Positions 1 through 9,211 of a DNA stretch of 37,878 bases are shown one piece after another (position 1 is the first letter of the stretch; each line of letters begins with the position of its first letter). The DNA is taken from NCBI GenBank assembly GCA_030669345.1, contig DAOVDX010000004.1, positions 1 to 37,878 of the forward strand. Direction: 5' to 3'. A program made the translations under genes and the position numbers. Below the pieces are notes generated by a model. It made no database searches and was not told the DNA's origin. It saw nothing but the letters and a program-made list of their open reading frames with translations. The DNA is from Methyloceanibacter sp. (GTDB lineage: Bacteria; Pseudomonadota; Alphaproteobacteria; Rhizobiales; Methyloligellaceae).

Positions 1-109
1 ACGACAGCTTGACCACCGGCTCGGCACCAGGAAGCCCGCTCGTGCCCGGGACGTAGGGCACGATGTCGAGAATGCCTGGACGCGGGGTTGGCCCACATTT
101 GGCGGTCAT
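1..109 (-). CDS. hisC: Histidinol-phosphate aminotransferase, N-terminal fragment (gene continues off the left edge)
   Basis: Reverse-complement translation from ATG at 109: MTAKCGPTPRPGILDIVPYVPGTSGLPGAEPVVKLS..., matching the N-terminal HisC pattern (PRPGILDI.PYVPG...KLS). Open to the window edge. Confidence 0.8.
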   Translation of the reverse strand, partial: MTAKCGPTPRPGILDIVPYVPGTSGLPGAEPVVKLS

Positions 110-295
110 CGGTTTTGTTCCTTAGCGGCAATCTTTTGCGAAGGGCCTCTCATTGGGCCATATCTCAGGGTAAGGCAAAGAAAAGATTGATTTTCAACGA
201 AAAGGTCATAGCTAACGCGTCGTTGTATAGTTTTCCGGCATTATTGACCCTGAACGCGCGGGATGAGCTCGCGCGATGTATAGGCAGTTCTAGCG

Positions 296-1501
296 ATGAA
301 CGAGAATCCGGCAGCGGAGAGCTTTGCCGAGAAAGCAAAGCGGCTGGCACAAGGCGCCAATCCGCAGAGCGAGATTGTGCATTTCCCGGCTGACGAGCCT
401 TTGCCGCTCGACAGCGGTGGATCGCTTGCGCCGCTGTCCATCGCTTACCAGACCTACGGGACGCTCAACGCCGACAAGTCGAACCTCCTGCTTGTCTGTC
501 ACGCGCTGACCGGCGACCAGCACGCGGCTAACCTCAATCCCCTGACGGGCAAGCCCGGCTGGTGGGACACGATGATTGGGCCTGGCAAGCCAATCGATAC
601 CGACCGCTATTTCGTGCTCTGCCCCAATGTCATTGGCGGCTGCATGGGCTCGACCGGCCCGAGCTCGATCAACCCGGCGACCAGCAACGCCTATGGTCCC
701 GATTTCCCCGTCATCACCGTGCGCGACATGGTGCGGGCGCAAGCGCGCCTGCTCGACCATCTCGGCATCGATCAGATTTTGAGCGTGATCGGCGGCTCCA
801 TGGGCGGCATGCAGGTGCTCGAATGGGCCGCCACATATAAGGACCGTGTGTTCTCCGCTGTGCCGATTGCTTGCGCCGCGCGCCACTCCTCACAGAACAT
901 CGCGTTCCACGAGGTTGGCCGCCAAGCGGTGATGGCCGATCCGGACTGGCGTGAAGGGCGCTATCTCGACGAGGGCAAGAGTCCGCGTAAAGGTCTCGCC
1001 GTGGCACGCATGGCCGCGCACATCACCTATCTGTCCGACGCGACACTGCACGACAAGTTCGGCTGCAAGCTGCAAGACCGGGAGAAGGTCACCTTCGGCT
1101 TTGACGCTGACTTCCAGGTGGAGAGCTATCTGCGCCATCAGGGCAAGGCCTTTGTCGATCGGTTCGACGCCAACTCCTATCTCTACATCACGCGCGCGAT
1201 GGATTATTTCGACATCGCCGCGGATCATGACGGGGTTCTCGCTAAGGCGTTTGCCGGCACCAAGACGCGATTCTGTGTCGTGTCGTTCACGTCTGACTGG
1301 CTGTTCCCCACCGAGGAAAGCCGTGAGGTCGTGCACGCGCTGAACGCCGTCGCCGCCAAGGTGAGCTTTGTCGAGGTTCAGTCGAACAAGGGCCACGACG
1401 CGTTTCTGCTGCACGAGCCCGAACTGTTCGACACGATCAGAGGATTTCTGTCCGCTGCCGCGCGGGAGCGAGGCGTTGTCTTCGCGGATGGTGGGGCGTG
1501 A
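296..1501 (+). CDS. metX: Homoserine O-acetyltransferase (acyl donor not certain from sequence)
   Basis: 401 aa alpha/beta hydrolase with [13 protein letters not shown] nucleophile elbow, [14 protein letters not shown] and C-terminal GHDAFLLH; followed directly by metW. Confidence 0.95.
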   Translation: MNENPAAESFAEKAKRLAQGANPQSEIVHFPADEPLPLDSGGSLAPLSIAYQTYGTLNADKSNLLLVCHALTGDQHAANLNPLTGKPGWWDTMIGPGKPIDTDRYFVLCPNVIGGCMGSTGPSSINPATSNAYGPDFPVITVRDMVRAQARLLDHLGIDQILSVIGGSMGGMQVLEWAATYKDRVFSAVPIACAARHSSQNIAFHEVGRQAVMADPDWREGRYLDEGKSPRKGLAVARMAAHITYLSDATLHDKFGCKLQDREKVTFGFDADFQVESYLRHQGKAFVDRFDANSYLYITRAMDYFDIAADHDGVLAKAFAGTKTRFCVVSFTSDWLFPTEESREVVHALNAVAAKVSFVEVQSNKGHDAFLLHEPELFDTIRGFLSAAARERGVVFADGGA

Positions 1502-2142
1502 GCGTGAATATCCCCGTCAAACCGAATAGCGTTCGTGCGCCGGATACGCAGCGCGTCGACCTGCTGCTCATCGCCGAGATGGTGGTACCAGGGTCGCGTG
1601 TGCTCGATGTCGGCTGCGGTGACGGCACGCTGTTGCGCATTCTCGCTGAGAAACAGGCGGTCGACGGGCGCGGCATCGAGCTGAGCCATGCGGGCGTGAG
1701 CTCTTGCGTGGCGCAAGGGTTGGCGGTGATTCAGGGCAACGCCGATACCGACCTTGCCTATTACCCTGATCTCGCCTTCGACTACGCGATCCTGTCACAG
1801 ACCATTCAGGCGACCCATAATCCGCGCCTCGTGCTGGAGCAGCTCTTGCGTATCGGCAAGCGGGCCGTGGTGTCGTTTCCAAATTTTGGACATTGGCGCG
1901 TGCGCACGCAGCTGATGTTTGGCGGACATATGCCCCGCACCGACAATCTGCCGGAGAGTTGGCACGACACGCCGAACATCCATTTCTGTACCATCAAGGA
2001 CTTCCTGGCGCTGTGCGATGATCTCGGCGCCAGGGTGGAACGGGCAGTCGCCCTCAACGCTTACGGCACCAAGCTCGTGTCCATGCCGCTCTTCGCGCAA
2101 AATCTGTTCGGCGAGCAGGCGGTGTTTCTGCTGTCGCGCTAG
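1498..2142 (+). CDS. metW: Methionine biosynthesis protein MetW
   Basis: 214 aa SAM-binding fold ([12 protein letters not shown]); overlaps the metX stop by 4 bp; standard metXW pair. Confidence 0.95.
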   Translation: MSVNIPVKPNSVRAPDTQRVDLLLIAEMVVPGSRVLDVGCGDGTLLRILAEKQAVDGRGIELSHAGVSSCVAQGLAVIQGNADTDLAYYPDLAFDYAILSQTIQATHNPRLVLEQLLRIGKRAVVSFPNFGHWRVRTQLMFGGHMPRTDNLPESWHDTPNIHFCTIKDFLALCDDLGARVERAVALNAYGTKLVSMPLFAQNLFGEQAVFLLSR

Positions 2143-2879
2143 CGGGCTCGCGGAGTTATCGCACCAGCAGGCACTGGCATGATGCGGCGGCGGCCTTGCC
2201 ACGTCGTCTCGCGCAGCGGCATCGCCGCATAGACCTGCTTGGTCGCCTCCACCATGATCACGCCAGAGAAGACGGGCCATAACACGAGCCCAAGCCGTTC
2301 CCAGAAGCCGGGCCAGCGCGTCAGGATGCGCCAGTTGAAGGGAGGCATATAGAGCGCGTGCTGCCAGCCTTCGGGTTGGAACATGGCGTCTTTCAGAATC
2401 TTGGTGAGTTGCGACCGGCTGAATGGGCTGCCATGGCCGAACGGCGTGGTGTCGACCCGCGCCCAGAGGCCCCGCCTATTCGGCACCACGAGCAGCAGCC
2501 TGCCATTGGGCTCAAGCACGCGCCATATTTCGCGGAGCAGCGCGTGCGAGTGCTCGGACCATTCCAGCATATGCACGAGGAGAATGCGGTCAGCGCTCTC
2601 GTCGTCGAGGGGAAGCTCGGTGTCGTCCACCAGTGCGGTCATGGAGGGCGCGTCCTCAGGCCACGGCAGCGCGCCAAGCCCGTCGGGCATCAAGGCGCCG
2701 AGCGCGCTCGCCTCGCCCTTGAACTCCGCCAGATAAGGCGTGGTGTAGCCGAGCCTAAACACGCGAAGGCCTTTTAAGTTGTTCCAGCGCGCCCGAATGC
2801 GCGCCTTAAGCAGCGCAGCCACCATCCGCCCCAACGGCTGGGCATAGAAATCCTTGAGGTCGATGACATCGAGATGCAT
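2139..2879 (-). CDS. Class I SAM-dependent methyltransferase domain protein
   Basis: 246 aa with RILLVHMLEWSEHSHALLREIWRVLEPNGRLLLVVPNRRGLWAR, a methyltransferase type 11 pattern. Confidence 0.85.
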   Translation of the reverse strand: MHLDVIDLKDFYAQPLGRMVAALLKARIRARWNNLKGLRVFRLGYTTPYLAEFKGEASALGALMPDGLGALPWPEDAPSMTALVDDTELPLDDESADRILLVHMLEWSEHSHALLREIWRVLEPNGRLLLVVPNRRGLWARVDTTPFGHGSPFSRSQLTKILKDAMFQPEGWQHALYMPPFNWRILTRWPGFWERLGLVLWPVFSGVIMVEATKQVYAAMPLRETTWQGRRRIMPVPAGAITPRAR

Positions 2880-2978
2880 GGCGGGCTCTTAGGCTCTCAA
2901 GGCTTGGGCTTGGTTCCAATCGGCAAGACTTGGATGCTACGGTCGCGCTCCCATAAGAGCAAAACAGAAGAGAGCGAA

Positions 2979-3749
2979 ATGGCCAGGCTCGAGATTTATC
3001 AATTTCCCATGCGCAGCGACAATTACGGCGGGTTGCTCCATGATGAGAAGACCGGAGCCACGGCGGCCATTGATGCGCCCGACGCCGATGAACTGCTGGC
3101 GGCGTTGCGGAAGACGGGCTGGAGCCTCACCGATATTTTCATCACACATCACCATTACGACCATACCGCGGGCATCGAGGCGGTTAAGCGCAAGGCCGGC
3201 TGCACGGTCACCGGCCCGGCCGCCGAGGCGGGTTTGATCCGGGGCCTCGATGTGGAGGTGAAGGAAGGCGACACCGTGGAAATCGGCGGCGCCAAGGGCA
3301 TAGTGATCGAGACGCCCGGCCACACGCGCGGGCATGTCAGCTATTTCTTCCCGGACCACGGCGCCGCCTTTGTCGGTGACACGATGTTCTCGGTGGGCTG
3401 TGGCAAGCTGCTGGAAGGCGATGCGCCGACCATGTGGACGTCGCTGTCGAAGCTTGCCGCGTTGCCACCGGAAACGAAAATCTATTGTGGCCACGAATAT
3501 ACCGACGCCAATTGCCGCTTCGCGCTGACCATTGAGCCTGAGAACGAGGCGCTACAGGCGCGCGCGGCGGAAGTCGCAGCCAACGCTAAGAGCGGTGCGC
3601 CGTCGCTGCCGACGACCATTGGTCAGGAGCTTGCCACCAATCCGTTTTTGCGCGCATCGAGCCCGAATATCCAAAAACGGCTCGGCATGGAAGGGCGTAG
3701 CCACGAGGAAATTTTCGGCGAAGTCCGCCGCCGCAAGGACGTGTTCTAG
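2979..3749 (+). CDS. gloB: Hydroxyacylglutathione hydrolase (glyoxalase II)
   Basis: THHHYDHTAG metallo-beta-lactamase motif, GHTRGHVSYFF, GDTMFSVGCGKLLEGD, CGHEYT. Start moved from 2874 to in-frame ATG 2979 (MARLEIYQFPMRSDNYGGLL). Confidence 0.95.
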   Translation: MARLEIYQFPMRSDNYGGLLHDEKTGATAAIDAPDADELLAALRKTGWSLTDIFITHHHYDHTAGIEAVKRKAGCTVTGPAAEAGLIRGLDVEVKEGDTVEIGGAKGIVIETPGHTRGHVSYFFPDHGAAFVGDTMFSVGCGKLLEGDAPTMWTSLSKLAALPPETKIYCGHEYTDANCRFALTIEPENEALQARAAEVAANAKSGAPSLPTTIGQELATNPFLRASSPNIQKRLGMEGRSHEEIFGEVRRRKDVF

Positions 3750-3751
3750 GG

Positions 3752-4180
3752 ATGGTTGAGACGCTGACCGCCGAAGAAATCATCGCCCATCATAAGCTTG
3801 AGCCTCACCCCGAGGGCGGCTGGTTCCGCGAGACCTTTCGGGACGAGGCGGGTCACGGTGGCCGTCCGCACTCCACCGCAATCCTGTTTCTGCTGAAAGC
3901 CGGTGAGGTGTCTCATTGGCACCGGGTCGACGCCGTGGAGGTGTGGCACTGGTATGGCGGTGCGCCGCTCAAGCTTCAGGTCGCCGACGACAACGGCAGG
4001 CGCCACGTCCACAAGCTCGGGCCGGATATCGCCGCTGGAGAACATCCCCAAGCGCCTGTCCCCGCTTTTGCGTGGCAGAGCGCGCGCAGTCTCGGGGACT
4101 GGACGTTGGTGGGCTGCACGGTGGCGCCAGGCTTTGACTTCGCCGGCTTCGAGCTCGCCCCTGAAGGCTTCGAGCCTTAG
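3752..4180 (+). CDS. Cupin domain-containing protein (cupin_5/DUF985 family)
   Basis: 142 aa: HPEGGWFRETFRDE, STAILFLLKAGEVSHWHRVDAVEVWHWYGGAPL, VGCTVAPGFDFAGFEL. Confidence 0.9.
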   Translation: MVETLTAEEIIAHHKLEPHPEGGWFRETFRDEAGHGGRPHSTAILFLLKAGEVSHWHRVDAVEVWHWYGGAPLKLQVADDNGRRHVHKLGPDIAAGEHPQAPVPAFAWQSARSLGDWTLVGCTVAPGFDFAGFELAPEGFEP

Positions 4181-4183
4181 ACG

Positions 4184-4222
4184 AAAAAAACGTCCCTCCC
4201 ACGAGAGGGAGAGACGTTTTTG
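4184..4222. terminator. Bidirectional intrinsic terminator between the cupin gene and phaB (convergent)
   Basis: AAAAAAACGTCCCTCCCacgaGAGGGAGaGACGTTTTT: GC-rich stem flanked by A-tract and T-tract in convergent intergenic space. Confidence 0.85.
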
Positions 4223-4264
4223 ATTTGGTGTGGCCTTAAAGGACAGGCCGAAGCGGAATTCCGC

Positions 4265-4987
4265 TTAGTCCATCAGTTGGCCGCCATTGATGGTCAGCGT
4301 CGAGCCGGTGATCCAGGCAGATTCATCGGCGGCGAGGAACACCACGCAGCGCGCAACTTCGTCAGCCTGGCCAAGCCGTCCCACGGGGATCTGGCCGACG
4401 ATGTACTCCATCACCTTCTCCGGCACGTTCGCCAGAAGGTCGGTCGCCACATAGCCCGGCGCGATCGCGTTGGCAGTGATGCCCTTGCGTGCACCCTCAA
4501 GCGCGATGGCTCGGGTGAAGCCAAGAATGCCCGCTTTTGCCGAGCAGTAATTGGATAGGCCCAGCATGCCCTGCTGGCCGTTGATCGAGGAAATAGAGAC
4601 GATGCGGCCGAAGCCACGCTCGCGCATGCCAGCGATCACTGGGTGGGTCATGTTGTACATAGAATCGAGATTGGTGCGCATCACCTGCGTCCACTGCTCA
4701 TAGGTCATCTTCTGGAGCATGGCATCGCGCGAGATGCCGGCATTGTTGACCAGCACGTCGACGGGGCCGACTTCGCTCTCGACCGCAACGATGCCAGCGG
4801 CGCAAGCCTCGTTGTCGCCAACGTCCCACTTGAACACGGGGATGTCGTTTGCCGCTTTGAAGGCGTTGGCCGCCTCGTCATTGCCGGCATAGTTGGCGGC
4901 GACTTTGTAACCAGCAGCCTTAAGCGCCTTGGAGACGGCCTCGCCGATACCGCGGGTGCCGCCCGTAACGAGAGCAACTCTACTCAT
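4265..4987 (-). CDS. phaB: Acetoacetyl-CoA reductase
   Basis: 240 aa SDR: VTGGTRGIGEAV, NNAGI, YxxxK (YCSAKAG); next to the thiolase and phaR. Confidence 0.95.
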   Translation of the reverse strand: MSRVALVTGGTRGIGEAVSKALKAAGYKVAANYAGNDEAANAFKAANDIPVFKWDVGDNEACAAGIVAVESEVGPVDVLVNNAGISRDAMLQKMTYEQWTQVMRTNLDSMYNMTHPVIAGMRERGFGRIVSISSINGQQGMLGLSNYCSAKAGILGFTRAIALEGARKGITANAIAPGYVATDLLANVPEKVMEYIVGQIPVGRLGQADEVARCVVFLAADESAWITGSTLTINGGQLMD

Positions 4988-5040
4988 AGCTTCCTCCCTT
5001 GGCGCATCTCTGGCGCCTGTTTCTTAAAAGACAAAACCTG

Positions 5041-5071
5041 CATGTGGGGCGGCAAGCGGCCACCCCACATG
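5041..5071 (-). other. Strong hairpin in the phaA-phaB intergenic spacer (candidate attenuator or mRNA stabiliser)
   Basis: On the minus strand: CATGTGGGGTGGC-CGCTT-GCCGCCCCACATG, a 13-bp stem with one G.U pair, followed by CAGGTTTTGTCTTTT. Confidence 0.7.
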
Positions 5072-5103
5072 AGAAACTTATCTAGGCTGGACTGTGCGAC
5101 GAG

Positions 5104-6285
5104 CTAGTCGCGCTCAACGCAGAGCGCGATGCCCATGCCGCCACCGATGCAAAGCGTGGCGAGGCCCTTCTTGGCGTCCGCCTTCTGCATCTCGTGCAGC
5201 AACGTCACGAGCACGCGCGCACCGGAGGCCCCGATGGGGTGACCGATGGCGATGGCGCCGCCATTGACGTTCACTTTGTCGGTGTCCCAGCCGAGATCCT
5301 TGTTGACGGCGCAAGCCTGCGCCGCGAAGGCCTCGTTGGCTTCGATCAGATCGAGATCCTGCGGGGTCCAGCCAGCCTTCTCCAACGCCTTGCGAGAGGC
5401 GGGGATCGGTCCGGAGCCCATAACGGCCGGATCGACACCAGCCTGCGCCCAAGAGGCGACGCGGGCGAGGGGCTTGAGGCCACGCTTCTCGGCGTCGCCG
5501 GCCTTCATCAGCACCACAACGGCGGCGCCGTCATTGATGCCAGAGGCGTTGGCGGCGGTGACGGAGCCATCCTTCTTGAAGGCAGGCCGCATCTTGGCGA
5601 CGCCTTCGACCGTGGCGCCCTCACGGATGTACTCGTCCTCACTCACGACCGTCTCGCCCTTGCGGGTCTTGATGGTCACGGGAACGATCTCATCCTTGAA
5701 CTTGCCGGCCTTCCTGGCGGCCTCGGCCTTGTTCTGGGAGGCGACGGCGAAAGCGTCCTGCTGATCGCGGGTGATCTGCCACTTGTCGGCGACGTTCTCG
5801 GCCGTGGTGCCCATGTGGTAGTCGTTGAAAGCATCCCACAGGCCGTCTTTGACCATGGTGTCGATCAGCGCGGCATTGCCCATCTTTACGCCATTACGCA
5901 GATGCGTGGCGTGGACCGACTGGCTCATGCTTTCCTGACCGCCAGCGATGACGACATTGGCGTCGCCGAGCGCGATCTGCTGGGCGGCGGTGACGACGGC
6001 GCGAAGTCCCGATCCACAGACCTGGTTTATGCCCCAAGCCGGTGCGTCGTTGGAAATACCGGCGCCGAGGGCTGCCTGGCGCGCTGGGTTTTGCCCCTGC
6101 GCTGCCGTCAGGACCTGCCCGAGGATGACTTCGTCGACTTCGTCGGGCTTCACACCTGCGCGCTCCATTGCCGCCGTGAGCACGATTTTGCCGAGCTCAT
6201 GGGCTGGCAGGCTGGCCAGGGACCCGTTGAACGATCCGACCGGCGTCCGCGCGGCGGCAACAATGACGATATCATCGGCTTTCAT
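5104..6285 (-). CDS. phaA: Acetyl-CoA C-acetyltransferase (beta-ketothiolase)
   Basis: 393 aa; [12 protein letters not shown] active-site Cys, [33 protein letters not shown]. Confidence 0.95.
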   Translation of the reverse strand: MKADDIVIVAAARTPVGSFNGSLASLPAHELGKIVLTAAMERAGVKPDEVDEVILGQVLTAAQGQNPARQAALGAGISNDAPAWGINQVCGSGLRAVVTAAQQIALGDANVVIAGGQESMSQSVHATHLRNGVKMGNAALIDTMVKDGLWDAFNDYHMGTTAENVADKWQITRDQQDAFAVASQNKAEAARKAGKFKDEIVPVTIKTRKGETVVSEDEYIREGATVEGVAKMRPAFKKDGSVTAANASGINDGAAVVVLMKAGDAEKRGLKPLARVASWAQAGVDPAVMGSGPIPASRKALEKAGWTPQDLDLIEANEAFAAQACAVNKDLGWDTDKVNVNGGAIAIGHPIGASGARVLVTLLHEMQKADAKKGLATLCIGGGMGIALCVERD

Positions 6286-6470
6286 TACTGATCTCCATAC
6301 CCAAAAGGAGCCTAGGTCATACCCTAGTGATTCCCGTTGGGAAACCCCACGGAGCGCGCCGTTAAGGCTCCTGGCAAAGCTCTGGTACTGTGCACAAGGA
6401 ACGTGCTAGTGATTTCGCAGGTGCGGCATAGTAGCCCGGGCATGGCCCAGGGCACAGGAGCGATAGGCAA

Positions 6471-7064
6471 GTGGCTAGGGACGCGGACCAAGAGGGCCGG
6501 CCGGTCATCATCAAGAAATACGCCAACCGCCGACTCTATAATACCGACACGAGTACATATGTGACGCTTGAGGACCTCGCCGAAATGGTACGAGTCGAGC
6601 GGGATTTTGTCGTCTACGACGCGAAGACTGGCGAAGACCTCACCCATACCGTCCTCACCCAGATCATTGTTGAGCAGGAAAGCCGAGGCACGAACCTTCT
6701 GCCGGTCGGTTTTTTGCGCCAGTTGATCCGCTTCTACGGCGACAGCATGCAGGACATCGTGCCGAGCTATCTTGAGTTCAGCCTCAACTCGCTGACCAAG
6801 CAGCAGGAGCAATATCGGCGCCGGTTCGCCAATGTCTTCGGCACCGCGGCATTTGATGCGATGCAAGAACAGGTGCAGAAGAATTTCGCCACGTTTGAAC
6901 AAGCCCTTGGCGTGTTCGCGCCGCCTGACGGTGGTGGGGTCACCCAGGGTGTCGATCAAGCTAAGCCGACATCCGGCGTTAAGCCGACTGGCGACGATAT
7001 AGACACGCTCAAGGCCGAGATGCTGGCCATGCAGCAGCGACTCGAGCGGCTTTCCCGCAACTAG
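6471..7064 (+). CDS. phaR: Polyhydroxyalkanoate synthesis repressor PhaR
   Basis: 197 aa; VIIKKYANRRLYNTDTSTYVTLEDLAEMVR, the PhaR/PHB accumulation regulatory DNA-binding domain; GTG start; divergent from phaA. Confidence 0.95.
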   Translation: MARDADQEGRPVIIKKYANRRLYNTDTSTYVTLEDLAEMVRVERDFVVYDAKTGEDLTHTVLTQIIVEQESRGTNLLPVGFLRQLIRFYGDSMQDIVPSYLEFSLNSLTKQQEQYRRRFANVFGTAAFDAMQEQVQKNFATFEQALGVFAPPDGGGVTQGVDQAKPTSGVKPTGDDIDTLKAEMLAMQQRLERLSRN

Positions 7065-7123
7065 GCTGAACGCCTCGCGGCGAGCACAACAATCAGATTT
7101 TGAGAGATATCGCGGCTGAGCGG

Positions 7124-7543
7124 CTATGCGGCGATGGCTTTGTCTGTCTCGCGCTGCATATGGGCTTCTGCCAGATCTGCCTCGACCAGGGTCCGCTCAC
7201 CGGCCGTGTCGGCCAGGAGGTGAACATGCACCTCGTTGGCGCCGCATTTGGCACCCTCATGGCGCATATGGGCGAGATTAAGCGATACGGCATCAGCCTT
7301 GGTCTGGCCGAAGGCCAGCGCCTCGCGCGTCCCGTCCTCGTGGCGGCGGACTAAGATGTAGTTGGCTTGGGGCAAAGCAGGGCAGCCCAACAGCGAATAG
7401 ACGCTGTGGAGATAACGGCGGCTCGAAGCCCCGCGCCAATAGCGGAAGGCCTGGGCAAATTCAGACTCCGCGCAGACCAGCGCAGGCTCATCGGCCGGCC
7501 CCCAAGGGGCAGCCTCAACGAAGTCTGCGTCACTCGTCCACAT
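7124..7543 (-). CDS. Hypothetical protein
   Basis: 139 aa ORF filling the gap between phaR and plsC; no family recognised by eye; N-terminal half looks protein-like (FAQAFRYWRGASSRRYLHSVYSLLGCPALPQANYILVRR). Confidence 0.7.
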   Translation of the reverse strand: MWTSDADFVEAAPWGPADEPALVCAESEFAQAFRYWRGASSRRYLHSVYSLLGCPALPQANYILVRRHEDGTREALAFGQTKADAVSLNLAHMRHEGAKCGANEVHVHLLADTAGERTLVEADLAEAHMQRETDKAIAA

Positions 7544-7672
7544 CGGATGGATCCTGTCCCGTTAACCAGTTCGATAATAGTTCAGATAGGTTGACCGGCA
7601 GGAAATTCAAGGTGCCTTCGATCACGAATCTGTCTAGAACAAAGGTAGAACACGACAGGCCTTAACAGGAGG

Positions 7673-8413
7673 TTAATTGATTTTCCGGCTCGCCTCGGCC
7701 TCGGCGACAAGGCGATCTGAGGCGGTCTCGATTGCCTCTTGCAGGCGGGCCAGGAACCCTGCCCTCGGCAGGCCTGCAGGGATGGGATCGAGGATCTCCA
7801 CCACCACGGTACCGGGCGCCCGGTACCAGCTCCGGCGGGGCCAGAAGACGCCTGAGTTCAGCGCCACGGGCACGCAAGGAACGTCGAGCGCGTTGTAGAG
7901 GAGGGCAATGCCAGTCTTGTAGGCCGGCGGCGCTCCCGGGGCGCGGCGGGTGCCTTCAGGGAAGATGATGATCTCACGCCCAGCGGCAATGCGGTCTTTG
8001 GCGGCGGTAAGCATACGCCGCAGCGCGGCCGGCCCCTTGTCGCGGTCGACTGGGATCATTTTGAACTTCGTCGAGAACCAGCCATGGAACGGGATCCAGA
8101 AGAGTTCGCGCTTCATGAGCAAAGCGGGATCGCGAAACACCGGAATCAGCGCGAAGGTCTCCCAGGCCGATTGATGCTTCGAGGCGACCAGGAAGGGACC
8201 ATCCGGCAGCTTATCTTTGCCGCGCAGTTCGAAGTCCAAGCCGACGATGTATTTGAGCAGCCACAGCTCGACCCGCGAATGGAACTTGAGCGCGGCGAAC
8301 GACCAGCTGCGCGGGCAGAATAGCAGCGGGCTACAAAGCACGACAAACAGCGCCGTCGTCACATAGAACAGGACATTGAAGAGAATCGATCTGGCCATGG
8401 CTGTCGGGGCCAT
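7673..8413 (-). CDS. plsC: 1-acyl-sn-glycerol-3-phosphate acyltransferase family protein
   Basis: 246 aa; KHQSAWET (HX4D-like block I variant), FPEGTRRAPG block, N-terminal TM. Confidence 0.9.
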   Translation of the reverse strand: MAPTAMARSILFNVLFYVTTALFVVLCSPLLFCPRSWSFAALKFHSRVELWLLKYIVGLDFELRGKDKLPDGPFLVASKHQSAWETFALIPVFRDPALLMKRELFWIPFHGWFSTKFKMIPVDRDKGPAALRRMLTAAKDRIAAGREIIIFPEGTRRAPGAPPAYKTGIALLYNALDVPCVPVALNSGVFWPRRSWYRAPGTVVVEILDPIPAGLPRAGFLARLQEAIETASDRLVAEAEASRKIN

Positions 8414-9123
8414 TACGGCTCCGGGGAATCCTCTGCGGCGATGGTGCCGCCGCCCGATAAGACGAATCGCACGAGATTGGTGGCGCCGAGCCGCCCGAGC
8501 GCGGGCAGATATTTCAGATACTCAGATAGCAGCAACCGGGTGGTGCCGGGATAGGTCCACCAGCGCTCCACATGCACATTGTTGTCGATGACAGGATAGG
8601 GGATCAGCGTCACGCCCGGCATGACGCGTGCCAGCTCGGCCAGCGCCCGGGGCATGTGATAGTTCGACGTGACGACAATGATCGAGCCGTAGCGGTGAAG
8701 TCCCACCCACTGAGCTGTCTCTGTGGCGTTGTCGATTGTGTTGAGCGCCTCTTTGTCGATGTCGACACAACAGGAGAAATATTGATCGCCCGGGCTCGCT
8801 AGCCGCTTCAGCTGCTCCTTCGTTGTCGCCTGGTTGACGCCGGTAATGAGCACCCGTTTCGCCTTGCCTTTGGCGAGGAGTTTCATGGCCTCATCGATAC
8901 GCGCCACGCCGCCAGTCAACACGGCGATGCCGTCGGCGGCATGAGCCGGCTCGACGCGCTCCCGGTCCACACTGTTGGCGAACACGATGAAGCCGATGAT
9001 CAGCATGACGAGCAGCAGGATCAGCGCATCGAAGAGCAGCCTGACGATGCCCAGCATGCCGCCGAACCGGCGGAAATGCCGTCGGCCTGCTGCCTCTTGT
9101 ATGTCTTTGGCGTCTTCGCTCAC
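8413..9123 (-). CDS. YdcF/ElyC/SanA-like DUF218 family protein
   Basis: 236 aa; N-terminal TM, IAVLTGGVARIDEAMKLLAKGKAKRVLITGV, TAQWVGLHRYGSIIVVTSNYHMPRALAE; stop overlaps the plsC start (TAATG). Confidence 0.9.
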   Translation of the reverse strand: MSEDAKDIQEAAGRRHFRRFGGMLGIVRLLFDALILLLVMLIIGFIVFANSVDRERVEPAHAADGIAVLTGGVARIDEAMKLLAKGKAKRVLITGVNQATTKEQLKRLASPGDQYFSCCVDIDKEALNTIDNATETAQWVGLHRYGSIIVVTSNYHMPRALAELARVMPGVTLIPYPVIDNNVHVERWWTYPGTTRLLLSEYLKYLPALGRLGATNLVRFVLSGGGTIAAEDSPEP

Positions 9124-9211
9124 CGCTCACCCCGAACCTGCTCTGCCGCGGCGCAGAATAGGCAAAAACAGTCCTGCGCGAAATCGGCTTTGCCGCTGAT
9201 TTTCGAGGACG

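Noticed and set aside
110-295. SAM-II riboswitch upstream of metX
   Set aside because: The segment TGATTTTCAACGAAAAGGTCATAGCTAA loosely recalls SAM-II pieces, but I cannot form the P1 stem or pseudoknot.
5194-6291. 365-aa plus-strand ORF opposite phaA
   Set aside because: Complete antisense overlap with a clear thiolase; shadow ORF typical of high-GC DNA, no recognisable domain.
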